A DNA stretch of 48,621 nt from contig JAKSKC010000001.1 in the NCBI GenBank assembly GCA_024401945.1, positions 1 through 48,621 of the forward strand. Reading direction: 5' to 3'. Positions 9,453-18,900 of the stretch are shown piece after piece. This DNA is from Bacteroidales bacterium (lineage in GTDB: Bacteria; Bacteroidota; Bacteroidia; Bacteroidales; UBA932). A program made the translations under genes and the position numbers. The notes below the pieces were generated by a model that was not told the DNA's origin, did not search any database, and saw only the letters and a program-made list of their open reading frames with translations. Every line of letters begins with the position of its first letter. Position 1 is the stretch's first letter.

Positions 9453-11294
9453 ATGGGCAATATGACAGAACAATACGTGGTTTCAGCGCGAAAATACCGT
9501 CCGGATTCCTTCGAGACCCTCATAGGTCAGGACAATATCGCCAGAACGCTGAAGAATTCCATAATCCGGGGGCAGCTCGCCCACGCATATCTTTTCTGCG
9601 GACCGAGGGGAGTGGGCAAGACGAGTATGGCCAGAATCTTCGCCAAAACCATCAACTGTTCGAATCCTTCGGCGGATATGGAGCCTTGCGGGGAGTGCGA
9701 AAGCTGCCGCAGCTTCAAGGAAGGCAGGTCATACTGCATCCACGAGCTTGATGCCGCTTCCAACAACGGGGTTGATGATATCAAGGCCCTGTTGGAACAG
9801 GTGGTGATCCCACCTCAGGTAGGGAAATACGGAGTGTACATAATCGATGAGGTGCACATGCTCTCCCAGTCGGCCTTCAATGCCTTCCTGAAAACGCTTG
9901 AGGAACCGCCTTCACACGCCATTTTCATCCTGGCGACCACAGAAAAGCACAAGATTCTGCCTACCATCCTCAGCAGGTGCCAGGTATATGATTTCAACAG
10001 GATAACCATCCCGGACATTGTCCGCAACCTGAAGGAGATAGCGGCTAAGGAGTCCATTACCGTTGAGGACGAGGCGCTCCATGTCATAGCTTCGAAAGCG
10101 GACGGAGCGATGCGCGACGCCCTCACGATCTTCGACCAGACGGTCGCTTTCTGCGGGCAGAACATAACTTACGAGGAGGTGATAAGAAACCTCAATGTCC
10201 TTGACTACGAGTACAGTTTCAGACTTGTGGATGCCTTTCTGGCGGGGGATTATGCGACAGCTCTCCTCACATTCGACGAAATCCTGACCAAAGGCTTCAA
10301 TGCGATGCATTTCCTGATGGCGCTGAGTTCACACCTCAGAGACCTTCTGGTAAGCCGTACCGGCGGACTCGATTCACTGCTGGATCTGCCTGATTCACTG
10401 AAGTTGCGCTATCGATCACAGGCTGAAAAATGCCCGGTCAGGTTCCTTTATGACGCTCTTGGAATAACTACAGCCTGCGAGGCCGGCTACAGGGCCTCCG
10501 CCAACCAGAGGCTGCATATCGAGTATGCCCTTATGCGGCTTTCATTCCTTGTGCAGGCTCCTGCGGCCCAGCAGACTTCAGCGCCTCAGCCGCCTGTTTC
10601 CGCCGCCAGACCGGCGCAACCTGCCCAGCAGGCAGCTCAACCTGCGGCAGTTCAACCTGTTCAACCGGCGCAACCGGTTCAGTCTGCCCAACCGGCACCA
10701 CAACCTGCGCAACCGGTTCAGACTGCCCGACCGGCAGACCCTCAGCCCGAACTTCAGGCACAACCGGAGTCAAAGCAGCCCGGACCCGAGGCCAAACCGG
10801 CCGATGCACCGGCCCCGGCAAGGCGCGCGGCCAGGAAATCGGCATCCGGTCTGTCCCTGTCGGCAATGATGGAAGCCGAGACGGAGAAGGCGGCGGTCAA
10901 CACTGTCAGGGCGGATGATATCGTACCTGAGGATGACGTCGTTCTGGCCGCCTGGAAAAAGCTTGCAGAGGATTATGCCTCACGCCCGAGGCTTGCCAAT
11001 GCAATAGAGAAGGCCGATCTCAGGCTTGGTATGGAGGACGGTCTCAAACTGGTCGATTTCCTTGTGGAGAACGAATCGCAGCGCATCTGGATCCGCGAAC
11101 AGCTCCTTTCAGAACTGGAGACCAAGCTGAGGAAGGCCCTCGGTACCGGAAAAGTGAAACTGGATGTGAACGTCGCGCAGCAGAAGGGTGACAGGGAGGA
11201 GGTCCTCTATATGGCGAAGGACAAGGCAGAATACCTGATGCAGAACAATACCGAAATACGTGAGCTCGTGAAGGATCTCGAGCTTGATGTCTGA
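9453..11294 (+). CDS. dnaX: DNA polymerase III subunit gamma/tau
   Basis: The clamp-loader ATPase subunit of the replicative polymerase. Residues counted from the ATG at 9453: Walker A GPRGVGKTS at 50-58, the zinc cysteines 69, 79, 82 and 85, Walker B IIDEVHML at 130-137, and the sensor/arginine region ILSRC at 172-176. Clamp-loader helical domains follow to about residue 370. A low-complexity linker rich in Ala, Gln, Pro and Val then leads to a C-terminal tau-like domain. A second in-frame ATG at 9462 (MTEQYVV) is an equally good start and fits better the usual N-terminus of the family. No programmed frameshift signal was obvious, so a short gamma form is not supported. Confidence 0.96.
   Translation: MGNMTEQYVVSARKYRPDSFETLIGQDNIARTLKNSIIRGQLAHAYLFCGPRGVGKTSMARIFAKTINCSNPSADMEPCGECESCRSFKEGRSYCIHELDAASNNGVDDIKALLEQVVIPPQVGKYGVYIIDEVHMLSQSAFNAFLKTLEEPPSHAIFILATTEKHKILPTILSRCQVYDFNRITIPDIVRNLKEIAAKESITVEDEALHVIASKADGAMRDALTIFDQTVAFCGQNITYEEVIRNLNVLDYEYSFRLVDAFLAGDYATALLTFDEILTKGFNAMHFLMALSSHLRDLLVSRTGGLDSLLDLPDSLKLRYRSQAEKCPVRFLYDALGITTACEAGYRASANQRLHIEYALMRLSFLVQAPAAQQTSAPQPPVSAARPAQPAQQAAQPAAVQPVQPAQPVQSAQPAPQPAQPVQTARPADPQPELQAQPESKQPGPEAKPADAPAPARRAARKSASGLSLSAMMEAETEKAAVNTVRADDIVPEDDVVLAAWKKLAEDYASRPRLANAIEKADLRLGMEDGLKLVDFLVENESQRIWIREQLLSELETKLRKALGTGKVKLDVNVAQQKGDREEVLYMAKDKAEYLMQNNTEIRELVKDLELDV
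10570..10810 (+). repeat. Degenerate Ala/Gln/Pro-coding repeat inside dnaX
   Basis: Imperfect short repeats around CAACCGGCGCAACCGGTTCAG encode a linker of repeated AQP and VQP units. They lie between the clamp-loader core and the tau C-terminal domain of DnaX. The repeats are irregular in length, which suggests slippage within a flexible tether rather than a regulatory element. Confidence 0.8.
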
Positions 11295-11315
11295 TAACGA
11301 AAAATAAAGAACTAT

Positions 11316-12104
11316 ATGAAACTCCGTTGTGAAAATCTTGTCAAGAAGTACGGTCTGCGCACCGTGGTGAAAGGTGTGTCCATGGAAGTGGAGCAGGGTG
11401 AAATAGTTGGATTCCTCGGCCCTAACGGCGCGGGCAAGACCACCAGTTTCTATATGATCACGGGGCAGATCAAGCCGAACGGGGGCAAAGTGTTCCTCGA
11501 CGATGAGGAAATCACCGATCTCCCTATGTACAAGAGGGCCCAGAAGGGTCTGGGCTACCTTCCTCAGGATGCCTCCGTCTTCCGCAAGATGACAGTCGAG
11601 GACAACATCATGTCCATAATGGAGATGACGGATATGTCGAAGGAGGAGCGCCAGCGCAGGCTGGAGAGCCTCATCGAGGAGTTCAACCTCCAGAAGGTCC
11701 GCAAGAATCTCGGTATCCAGCTGTCCGGAGGCGAACGCCGACGTTGCGAGATAGCCCGCGCGCTGAGCATAGCCCCTAAATTCATCCTCCTGGATGAACC
11801 TTTCGCGGGAGTAGACCCTATCGCCGTGGAGGATATACAGTATATCATCGCGCAGCTCAAATACCGCAACATCGGTGTCATCATCACCGACCACAATGTG
11901 GGCGAGACCCTTGCCATCACCGACCGTGCATATCTGCTGTATGATGGATCCATCCTCCAGCAGGGTACGCCGAAACAGCTCGCCGAAGATGAGGAGGTCC
12001 GTACCAAATATCTGGGCTCAGGATTTATCCTGAAGCGTTCGGTAAGTGTGGAAAAAGCCCTTGCAGAGCATCAGGCGAGGGTTCAGGCCGGTCTGGAAAA
12101 ATAA
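11316..12104 (+). CDS. lptB: LPS export ABC transporter ATP-binding protein
   Basis: The cytoplasmic ATPase that powers LPS extraction from the inner membrane with LptF, LptG and LptC. It has 262 residues; Walker [10 protein letters not shown] at 35-43, Q-loop near 84, signature LSGGERRR at 136-143, and Walker [14 protein letters not shown] at about 156-168. The [16 protein letters not shown] and [11 protein letters not shown] stretches are characteristic of LptB rather than of other ABC ATPases. The ~20-residue tail after the core is slightly longer than in E. coli. The gene follows dnaX by 21 bases. Its stop is directly adjacent to the stop of the convergent response regulator, leaving no room for a separate terminator. 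Confidence 0.95.
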   Translation: MKLRCENLVKKYGLRTVVKGVSMEVEQGEIVGFLGPNGAGKTTSFYMITGQIKPNGGKVFLDDEEITDLPMYKRAQKGLGYLPQDASVFRKMTVEDNIMSIMEMTDMSKEERQRRLESLIEEFNLQKVRKNLGIQLSGGERRRCEIARALSIAPKFILLDEPFAGVDPIAVEDIQYIIAQLKYRNIGVIITDHNVGETLAITDRAYLLYDGSILQQGTPKQLAEDEEVRTKYLGSGFILKRSVSVEKALAEHQARVQAGLEK

Positions 12105-13244
12105 TCAGACGTAATCTTCGACGTTCCTGGCGCTGATCTCATCGTCCCCGAGGATGAGCAGCCGGTCGACCACGTTGTCCAGTTCCCTGATGTTTCCGGG
12201 CCAGCTCTTCCTCTTGAGCATTTCGACAGCTTCCTTCGAGAATCTGCGCGGTCTTCCCGATTCGTTGTGCTTCTTGAGGAAATAGTCTATCAGCATAGGG
12301 ATGTCGTCTTTCCTTTCATCCAGCGAAGGCACCGGAATCACTATGACTGAAAGCCTGTGATAGAGGTCCTCCCTGAAATTGCCCTTCCTGATCTCTTCCG
12401 GAAGGTCCTTGTTGGTCGCCGCGATCACCCGGACATCCACTGTAATATCCTTGTCGGAACCGACCCTCGAGAGTTTCTTCTCCTGCAGCACCCGGAGGAC
12501 CTTGGCCTGTGCCGCAAGGCTCATGTCGCCGATCTCGTCCAGAAAGAGAGTGCCGCCGTCCGCCTGTTCGAACTTGCCCTTGTGCTGCTTCACAGCCGAG
12601 GTGAACGAGCCCTTCTCGTGCCCGAAAAGTTCACTTTCAATGAGTTCTCCCGGGATGGCCGCGCAGTTCACTTCCACGAGGGGCATCGAACTGCGGTTGC
12701 TCTGCTGGTGCAGGTTGCGGGCCACGAGCTCCTTTCCGGAACCGTTGGGACCCATGATGAGCACCCTGGCATCAGTGGGAGCCACCTTCCCGATCATTTC
12801 CCTTATGCGCCGCATAGGTTCGGATTCGCCGATCATGTCGGCGCCGTAGACCTTTTTCTTGAGCATCGTGTTCTCCTTTATCAGCGACGCCCTCTCCACA
12901 GCGTTCTTGAGGGTTATGAGAATCCTGTTAAGGTCGAGCGGCTTCTCAATGAAATCGAAAGCCTTCTTGCGCATGCATTCCACTGCGGTCTTCACGTCGG
13001 CGTGCCCGGAAATCATTATCAGGGGGGTGTCGATCCCTTCTTCCGCCAGTTTGTCCTGGAACTCCGTACCGTCCATATTCGGCATCTTGATGTCGCAGAA
13101 TATGGCATCGTATTTCTCCTTCCTTACAGCCTCGAGACCGTTCGCACCGTCCTCGGCAGTATCGACGTCGTAACCTTCGTCGGTGAAAATCTCCTTCAGC
13201 GAGTTCCTGATCGCCCGCTCGTCGTCAATAACCAGAATCTTCAT
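12105..13244 (-). CDS. NtrX-like sigma-54-dependent response regulator without a DNA-binding domain
   Basis: A 379-residue two-component regulator. The receiver domain (1-115) has the acidic pair D7/D8, the phosphorylation site D51 (FCDIKMPN) and the conserved K101. An AAA+ sigma-54 activator domain (about 136-365) has Walker A GPNGSGKE at 165-172 and Walker B GTLFLDEIGD at 231-240. The sigma-54 contact loop, GAFTGA in NtrC, reads GSFTSA at 212-217. The protein stops just after the AAA+ lid (ISARNVEDYV) and has no Fis-type helix-turn-helix. I recall similar short forms in Bacteroidota, so this may be lineage-typical rather than a truncation. The NtrY-like kinase at 15,980 is a likely partner by family and proximity. 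Confidence 0.9.
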   Translation of the reverse strand: MKILVIDDERAIRNSLKEIFTDEGYDVDTAEDGANGLEAVRKEKYDAIFCDIKMPNMDGTEFQDKLAEEGIDTPLIMISGHADVKTAVECMRKKAFDFIEKPLDLNRILITLKNAVERASLIKENTMLKKKVYGADMIGESEPMRRIREMIGKVAPTDARVLIMGPNGSGKELVARNLHQQSNRSSMPLVEVNCAAIPGELIESELFGHEKGSFTSAVKQHKGKFEQADGGTLFLDEIGDMSLAAQAKVLRVLQEKKLSRVGSDKDITVDVRVIAATNKDLPEEIRKGNFREDLYHRLSVIVIPVPSLDERKDDIPMLIDYFLKKHNESGRPRRFSKEAVEMLKRKSWPGNIRELDNVVDRLLILGDDEISARNVEDYV

Positions 13245-13251
13245 AATGATA

Positions 13252-13259
13252 CAAATATA
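13252..13259 (-). promoter_or_regulatory. Candidate -7 box for the response regulator
   Basis: On the minus strand this reads TATATTTG, matching the Bacteroidota -7 consensus TAnnTTTG. Only seven bases separate it from the ATG of the response regulator, so the transcript would have almost no leader. A clear -33 TTTG is not visible at the expected distance. Confidence 0.5.
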
Positions 13260-13275
13260 TGAAATAAAAATTGAT

Positions 13276-13283
13276 TATCTTTG
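13276..13283 (+). promoter_or_regulatory. Candidate -7 box for cmk-ispH
   Basis: Reads TATCTTTG, matching the TAnnTTTG consensus. It ends five bases before the cmk ATG at 13289, so transcription would begin at or next to the start codon. It lies back to back with the promoter of the divergent response regulator in a 44-bp gap. No good -33 element is seen. Confidence 0.55.
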
Positions 13284-13288
13284 GGCAT

Positions 13289-13975
13289 ATGAAAGCACCG
13301 GATATCATCATTGCTGTCGACGGATATTCCTCCACCGGCAAAAGCAGTCTGGCAAGGCTGCTCGCGGGGGAACTCGGGTTCATATATCTGGACTCGGGAG
13401 CCGTCTACCGCGCCGTCACACTTTTTGCCATCGAAAACAATCTCGTCCGCAAGGATAATACCGTTTCTGACCTTCTCAAGGATGAACTTGTGCATCTTGA
13501 CGTCCATTTTGACGAAAAGGGGCAGACCTGTATCGGGGACCGCCTCGTGGAAAACAAGATACGCACAATGGAGGTCTCATCCCTCGTCAGCCCTGTCGCC
13601 GCCGTCCCTTTCGTGAGGAACTACGTCGACGGAAGGCTGCACGCCATGGCCGAATCGGGAAGGATAGTTATGGACGGCAGGGACATAGGTACCACGGTGT
13701 TCCCTCACGCGCAGCTGAAGATATTCATGACGGCCAGCGTTGAGGTCCGTGCCGCGCGCAGGTTTGACGAATTGCGCGCCAAAGGTCAGAATCCTGCTCC
13801 TGAAGAGGTCCTCAAGAACATAAGGGAAAGGGATTTCATCGACTCCCACAGGGATACTTCGCCTCTCGTGAGGGCTGCTGATTCATATCTCCTCGACAAC
13901 TCGGAAATGACCATAGGAGAGGAGATAGCCTGGGTGAAGGGCCTGATTCAGGGCAAGTTCTCGATTCTTGAGTAG
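13289..13975 (+). CDS. cmk: Cytidylate kinase
   Basis: Phosphorylates CMP and dCMP with ATP in pyrimidine nucleotide recycling. The ATG at 13289 gives 228 residues, the usual size. An upstream in-frame TTG at 13271 would add six residues but overlaps the promoter box, so I reject it. The ATP-binding loop is GYSSTGKSS at residues 12-20. The conserved substrate region LDSGAVYRAVT follows, then the DGRDIGTTVFP motif in the middle and the arginine-rich lid ASVEVRAARRFDE. Four bases separate it from ispH, so the two are probably one transcript. Confidence 0.96.
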   Translation: MKAPDIIIAVDGYSSTGKSSLARLLAGELGFIYLDSGAVYRAVTLFAIENNLVRKDNTVSDLLKDELVHLDVHFDEKGQTCIGDRLVENKIRTMEVSSLVSPVAAVPFVRNYVDGRLHAMAESGRIVMDGRDIGTTVFPHAQLKIFMTASVEVRAARRFDELRAKGQNPAPEEVLKNIRERDFIDSHRDTSPLVRAADSYLLDNSEMTIGEEIAWVKGLIQGKFSILE

Positions 13976-13978
13976 TTT

Positions 13979-14884
13979 ATGCCTGCGAGTGTTGAGATAG
14001 ACGGCCGTTCCGGCTTCTGCGGCGGTGTGATAAGGACCATAGGCTGTGCCGAAGATTATCTGGACAGGAATCCGGACAGCATCCTCTATTCCCTCGGGGA
14101 CGTGGTGCACAACGAATCCGAGATGGAGAGGCTCCACAGCAAGGGGATGGTAACCATAGACCACGACGACCTCGAGCAGATAAACTCGGCCTCCGGCAGG
14201 GCCCTGCTCATAAGGGCACACGGGGAGCCTCCGGCCACATACGAGATGGCTGCGAATGCCGGTTTCAAACTCATAGACTGCACCTGCCCTGTGGTGTTGA
14301 ACATCCAGAAAAGCATAAGGGAGGCGTACCGGGAGCTCCATCTGTCTTCCCGTCCCGGGACCATAGTGATATTCGGAAAGGTGGGTCACGCCGAGGTTCT
14401 CGGTCTGGTGGGCCAGGTGGATGACGATGCCGTGGTGGTTGAAAACCTGGAACAGCTCGTGGAATGCATCGGGAACGGTACCCTGCCTGTGGACAGGGAT
14501 GTCAGGCTGTTCTCCCAGACTACGATGAGTCCGGTGGAATACGCTTCCATCTGCGAATACCTTGAAAATTCGATGGAAGGAGGGGCTGCCCTCACCGTCA
14601 ACCACACGATATGCAGCCAGGTCGCGTCAAGGCACGAAAAACTCGTGGAGTTCGCCGACGCGCACGACATAGTGATTTTCGTTTCCGGAAAGTCAAGCTC
14701 CAACGGCAAGGTCCTTTGTGATTTATGCAAGAGCGTGAATATCAGAACTTACCACGTCGGCTCCCAGAATGACATCAACCCGCAGTGGTTCCGCCGGGAC
14801 GACCGGGTTGGCGTGTGCGGGGCTACATCCACGCCGAAATGGCTGCTTGACAGGGTGGCGGAACACATAGAAAATTTGCAATAG
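13979..14884 (+). CDS. ispH: 4-hydroxy-3-methylbut-2-enyl diphosphate reductase
   Basis: The last enzyme of the MEP isoprenoid pathway. It reduces HMBPP to IPP and DMAPP with an iron-sulfur cluster. It has 301 residues. The three cluster cysteines are Cys14 (GFCGGV), Cys103 in DCTCPVV and Cys212 (HTICSQ). Substrate-binding histidines are seen at VVHN (residue 44), RAHGEP (81) and GHAEV (137), and the catalytic Glu equivalent at 139. The C-terminal CGATSTPKW motif is intact. The presence of IspH implies that the organism makes isoprenoids by the MEP route. Confidence 0.96.
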   Translation: MPASVEIDGRSGFCGGVIRTIGCAEDYLDRNPDSILYSLGDVVHNESEMERLHSKGMVTIDHDDLEQINSASGRALLIRAHGEPPATYEMAANAGFKLIDCTCPVVLNIQKSIREAYRELHLSSRPGTIVIFGKVGHAEVLGLVGQVDDDAVVVENLEQLVECIGNGTLPVDRDVRLFSQTTMSPVEYASICEYLENSMEGGAALTVNHTICSQVASRHEKLVEFADAHDIVIFVSGKSSSNGKVLCDLCKSVNIRTYHVGSQNDINPQWFRRDDRVGVCGATSTPKWLLDRVAEHIENLQ

Positions 14885-14906
14885 TTGTGGTAAATGACTA
14901 ATTTTG
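14875..14906 (+). promoter_or_regulatory. Promoter for efp
   Basis: A good Bacteroidota promoter: -33 TTTG at 14875-14878, a 20-bp spacer, and -7 TAATTTTG at 14899-14906. Transcription should start near 14912, giving a leader of about 30 bases. The -33 element overlaps the last codons of ispH. Confidence 0.7.
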
Positions 14907-14943
14907 CACGATTAGTGTTGAATATTAACCAATTAAGATATTT

Positions 14944-15510
14944 ATGGCAACAACAGCTGATTTTAAAAACGGACTTTATCTCAGTTTCAACGGAAAGCCT
15001 TGTATGATCGTTTATTTCCAGCACGTAAAACCTGGAAAGGGACCTGCTTTCGTAAAGACCAAACTTCGCAACCTTGAGAACGGCCGTATCCTTGAGAATA
15101 CATTCACCGCAGGTGCCAAGATTGACACCATCGAGGTGGAGCGCCGCCCATACCAGTTCCTCTACGGGGACGAGGAAGGATTCAACTTCATGCACGAGGA
15201 GACCTACGAGCAGATCAGTCTTCCGAAGGATGTGGTTGACAATGCAGACCTCATGAAGGAAGGACAGCACGTGGAAATGATGTTCGTCACCAGTCCTGAG
15301 GAACGCTGCCTCACCTGCGAACTCCCTACATACGTAACCCTCGAGGTCACCTATGCCGAGCCTGCAGTGAAGGGTAATACCGCAAGCACCAGCGCCCTGA
15401 AGGAAGTGACCCTCGAGACGGGTGCCAAGATCATGGTCCCTCTCTTCATCAATCAGGGGGATGTCATCACGGTCAACACCACCGACCGTTCATACGGCCA
15501 GAGGGTATAG
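14944..15510 (+). CDS. efp: Translation elongation factor P
   Basis: Relieves ribosome stalling at polyproline stretches by entering the ribosomal E site. It has 188 residues, standard length, with the KOW-like N-terminal domain, the central OB domain and the C-terminal OB domain (from GNTASTSALKEVTLETGAKI). The tip loop that reaches the peptidyl-transferase centre reads KPGKGPAF, with Lys32 at the usual modification site. No modification enzyme is encoded nearby. It has its own promoter, and its stop abuts the stop of the convergent DUF4783 gene. Confidence 0.97.
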   Translation: MATTADFKNGLYLSFNGKPCMIVYFQHVKPGKGPAFVKTKLRNLENGRILENTFTAGAKIDTIEVERRPYQFLYGDEEGFNFMHEETYEQISLPKDVVDNADLMKEGQHVEMMFVTSPEERCLTCELPTYVTLEVTYAEPAVKGNTASTSALKEVTLETGAKIMVPLFINQGDVITVNTTDRSYGQRV

Positions 15511-15924
15511 TTACCTGATACTTCTTGATATTTTAAGTTGCTGGATTCTGAAAAGGCCGTTCTTGCGGCTCAGGAACAGATTGACATTGAATGACTCGCC
15601 GCCTGCTATCAGGTCGGCGAGTATATATTTTTTGGTGGTGCTTCCGGCGGTATGGGTCACCGAGAACTTCTGGGGACCGTATGACTTGAAAAAGGTCTTG
15701 ATGATCTGCTTGGCCTGGGCCTTCGAGGCAATCCCTCCGTCTGTAAGCACGGCGACTTCAAGGTTGTCGTCGAACCAGGCGCTCAGGGCTTCGGAGTCTC
15801 CGTTGAGGATGTATTTCGAGATAGGGACTACCACGTCGTTGGCATCCTTCTGCTGCGCGGAGCAGACAAAAGGCCCTGCAAGCAGCAGGAACAGCGGAAA
15901 AATGATCTTGTAAATCGATTTCAT
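15511..15924 (-). CDS. DUF4783 family exported protein
   Basis: A 137-residue secreted protein with a signal peptide at 1-23 (ending VCSA before QQ). The mature part matches the DUF4783 pattern, with paired strands and the YILNGDSEALSAWFDDNLEV and FFKSYGPQKF segments. The fold of this family resembles NTF2-like proteins. Function is unknown; DUF4783 proteins are largely restricted to Bacteroidota. It is transcribed away from the NtrY-like kinase, with overlapping divergent promoters, and is convergent with efp. Confidence 0.85.
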   Translation of the reverse strand: MKSIYKIIFPLFLLLAGPFVCSAQQKDANDVVVPISKYILNGDSEALSAWFDDNLEVAVLTDGGIASKAQAKQIIKTFFKSYGPQKFSVTHTAGSTTKKYILADLIAGGESFNVNLFLSRKNGLFRIQQLKISRSIR

Positions 15925-15927
15925 ACA

Positions 15928-15953
15928 GGCTTGATAATTGCAAAAATCAAGCC
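15928..15953. promoter_or_regulatory. Inverted repeat in a divergent promoter region
   Basis: The arms are GGCTTGAT (15928-15935) and ATCAAGCC (15946-15953), a perfect 8-bp inverted repeat around a 10-bp spacer. It lies between the DUF4783 gene (minus) and the NtrY-like kinase (plus) and overlaps core promoter elements of both. It could be an operator for a dimeric regulator. A weak stem-loop in the DUF4783 leader is the alternative. Confidence 0.5.
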
Positions 15954-15968
15954 ACCTGTCTATATTTG
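15938..15968 (+). promoter_or_regulatory. Promoter for the NtrY-like kinase
   Basis: A TTG at 15938-15940, a 20-bp spacer, then TATATTTG at 15961-15968. The ATG at 15980 is only 11 bases after the box, so the leader is very short. It overlaps the divergent DUF4783 promoter and the inverted repeat. Confidence 0.6.
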
Positions 15969-15972
15969 CAAA
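15941..15972 (-). promoter_or_regulatory. Candidate promoter for the DUF4783 gene
   Basis: On the minus strand: -33 TTTG at 15972-15969, a 20-bp spacer, and a -7 box GATTTTTG (15948-15941), one mismatch from TAnnTTTG. The ATG at 15924 is about 16 bases downstream of the box. Confidence 0.5.
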
Positions 15973-15979
15973 AACTCAG

Positions 15980-18900
15980 ATGAAGAGAAAGTACGGAATA
16001 TGGGAATTGTCCGTGGGACTGCTTATCGTAGCCTCCGTGGCGCTGCTTACCCTGTCCATACTCTCATCACGCTCCATATCCGGGGCGAGGAGCGCGGCCT
16101 CGCTGGCCGGGCGCAAGGTTGAAGCCCGTTTCAGCCGCCTGGAGAAATACGTTGACAGGGGGAAAGAGAAAATCCCGGAGGATATGGTCATATACCGGTA
16201 TGTGAACGATTCCCTGAAAAGCTGGGTGCACCAGTTCCCGGTGGTGAATGACAACATCCGTCCGGAATTCTTCGTGAAGAAGATCTCCAGGCCGAGCGCG
16301 TCGTCAATGACACCCCTTTCTGCGGTCGGAGACAGCCTTTCATTCATCACATTGGGCTTCAAGTCCTTTCTGATCAAGTCCTCAAGCATGGTGACCCAGT
16401 CCGGTGAACGCCGCAAGGTCATCTATGCGCTTGAAATATCCAACAGCAGGGCGAGGGGAAGCCAGAACGGGGTCAATCCGGCCCTGCACGTTCCAGGAAG
16501 ATTTGTTGTCGCCCCGCTGTCATATTCCGAAGGGGAAGCGGTGTGCGTGGACGGCGTCCCCCAGTTCAGGCTCGTCAGCGAAACAGTCGGTGGAGGAGCT
16601 GACTCCACCAATGTCACCCTCGTCTGGATAGCCCTGGCCCTGCTCATACTGGGAGCCCTGCTTTTCCTGGCCGGGAGACCTTCGTTGAGGAATCTCATAT
16701 TCACCGATACCGGCATCCTGCTCGCCCTTGTCGCAGTGTACCTGTGGGGTCGCGAAGTGCACGGCAACGTCGCCATCTTCTCGCCTTCTCTTTTCTCCTC
16801 GGGACCGTTCCTCTATTCCTTCGGGGCGCTTCTGCTCATCAACCTGCTGATCGTGACGGTGTCCGTCTCCATCTTCATAGCAAGGAAATCCCTTTCGAGG
16901 ATGCGCATTCCGGTCCTGGTACTGTCTTCGGCGCTGCTGCTGTATTTCTGCTGGGGACTGCGCTGCATCACCATCAATTCGGACATATGCCTGGAACTTT
17001 ACAAGCTGAAGGAGCTTTCTTTGTTCAGCTTTGCGGTGTTCCTCTCCTTCATATTTGTCATCCTGTGCATCCCGATACTCATCCGTTCGGTGACAGACAG
17101 AAAACTATCCCATCCCGGACGCGTCGTCTTCGCCATGCTCACTGCCGTGCTGATGGTGGTCATAACCGCCCTGATGGGATTCGGCAAGGAAAGGGCGCGG
17201 GCTGAACTGTGGGCCAACAGGCTTTCCATCGACAGGGACATCCCTCTGGAACTCCAGCTCAAGAGGAGCGAGGGCCGCATCTCGGCGGACGAACTGATCT
17301 CAAAGATGACCTTCATGCCGGATCCCGGGCAGATGATAGGCAACTATATCATCGAGAACTATTTCCAGAGGATCGTCCAGGACTACAATGTCGCGGTCTA
17401 TGTGCTCAAGGACTACGAGAGGGATGCGGCTGCTACAATAATTTTCAATGCAAGTATCCGTGATGCGGAGAAGATATCGGAGGATTCAAGATATCTCTAT
17501 GCAAGCGCCGGTCCGGGCAGGATACGCTATACAGGTGTGTTCATATACTTCGACCCGGAAATAGGTTTCACCAGGATGCTTCTGGGTGTGGAGGCGAAGT
17601 CAAACAGGGAGGAGAAGGGCTATTCAACCCTGCTCGGACTCACTGCTCCCGGGAGCGTGGCCGTGCCTTCGGACTATTCCTATGCGAAGTACAACGACAG
17701 GAACCTCCAGTATTTCAAGGGTAACTATGCGTATCCTACAAGCGCCAACGACGATCTCTACAGCAGGATATATGCTTCTGAAAACAGCATTTTCAAGAAT
17801 GACGGATACACGCATTTCGTGACCAGGGTGTCGTATGACGAGGCCGTGATAATATCACGTCCGACCATCGACGTCTTCAACTACGTCATAGCCGTGTTCT
17901 TCATCGCCCTCATCATCTATATGCTTCTTTCAGCATTCGACATGTCCGTGGAGAGTTCCGGGAAGAAGGGTGGCAAGGGATATTACAGGTCAAGGATAGT
18001 ATTCCTGATGATGTCGGCTCTCACGATAACCCTGATATCCATGATGATCGTGAGCATAGTCTTCGTATACAGGCGCAACGAGGACAATATGCGCACCATA
18101 ATGTCCGACAAGATCAATGCTGTCCGAAGCCTTGTGGAGAACCAGATCCGTATTGTCCAGACGGGCCCGGACGGGGTTGACCCGAAGGATGTCCAGGCGG
18201 TTCTCGAGAGCGTCAGCGAGAGTACGGGTACGGATATCACGCTGTACGACCCTTCCGGGCACGTAATGCTCTCCACAGTTCCCGAGGTCTTCGACAGGAT
18301 GATGCTCGGCAGCCGCATCGACGAGGTCGCCTTCGACCAGATCGTACGTCTCAGAAGAAGATATTTCATCCACAGGGAGGTTATGGGAGGCCGCGGCTTC
18401 TACAGCATGTATGCCCCGCTCTTCAACGATTCCGGTGAACTGCAGGCCATCATATGCTCCCCTTATTCCGACGACAGCTTCGACTTCAAGAATGACGCCG
18501 TGATGCACACGCTCGCCATCATTACGGTGTTCTTCATCCTCCTGCTCATGACGAGGCTTCTGTCCACGGCTGTCGTGGACAGGCTCTTCCAGCCTTTGAG
18601 CGAGATGGGACGCAAGATGAAGGAGGCCAACCTCGATGCTCCGGACCATATCGACTATGACCGGAATGACGAGATATCCAGCCTTGTGGAGTCATATAAC
18701 AGGATGGTGGACGAGCTGTATGACAGTTCCCGCAAGCTCGCCCAGGCCGAACGCGACAAGGCATGGAGCGGGATGGCCCGTCAGGTGGCGCACGAGATCA
18801 AGAATCCTCTCACTCCAATGAAGCTCCAGCTCCAGAGGCTCATAAGGATGAAATCGAAGGGTGACGGACGCTGGGAGGAGAAGTTCGATGAGGTCTCCAG

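Noticed and set aside
10570..10810. Possible CRISPR or regulatory repeats
   Set aside because: The units are irregular and in frame, and encode a protein linker in DnaX.
13271..13288. Earlier TTG start for cmk
   Set aside because: It overlaps the TATCTTTG promoter box, and the ATG at 13289 gives the normal length.
15938..15979. Earlier TTG start for the histidine kinase
   Set aside because: It lies within the promoter and inverted repeat, and the ATG at 15980 begins with a normal membrane-anchor sequence.
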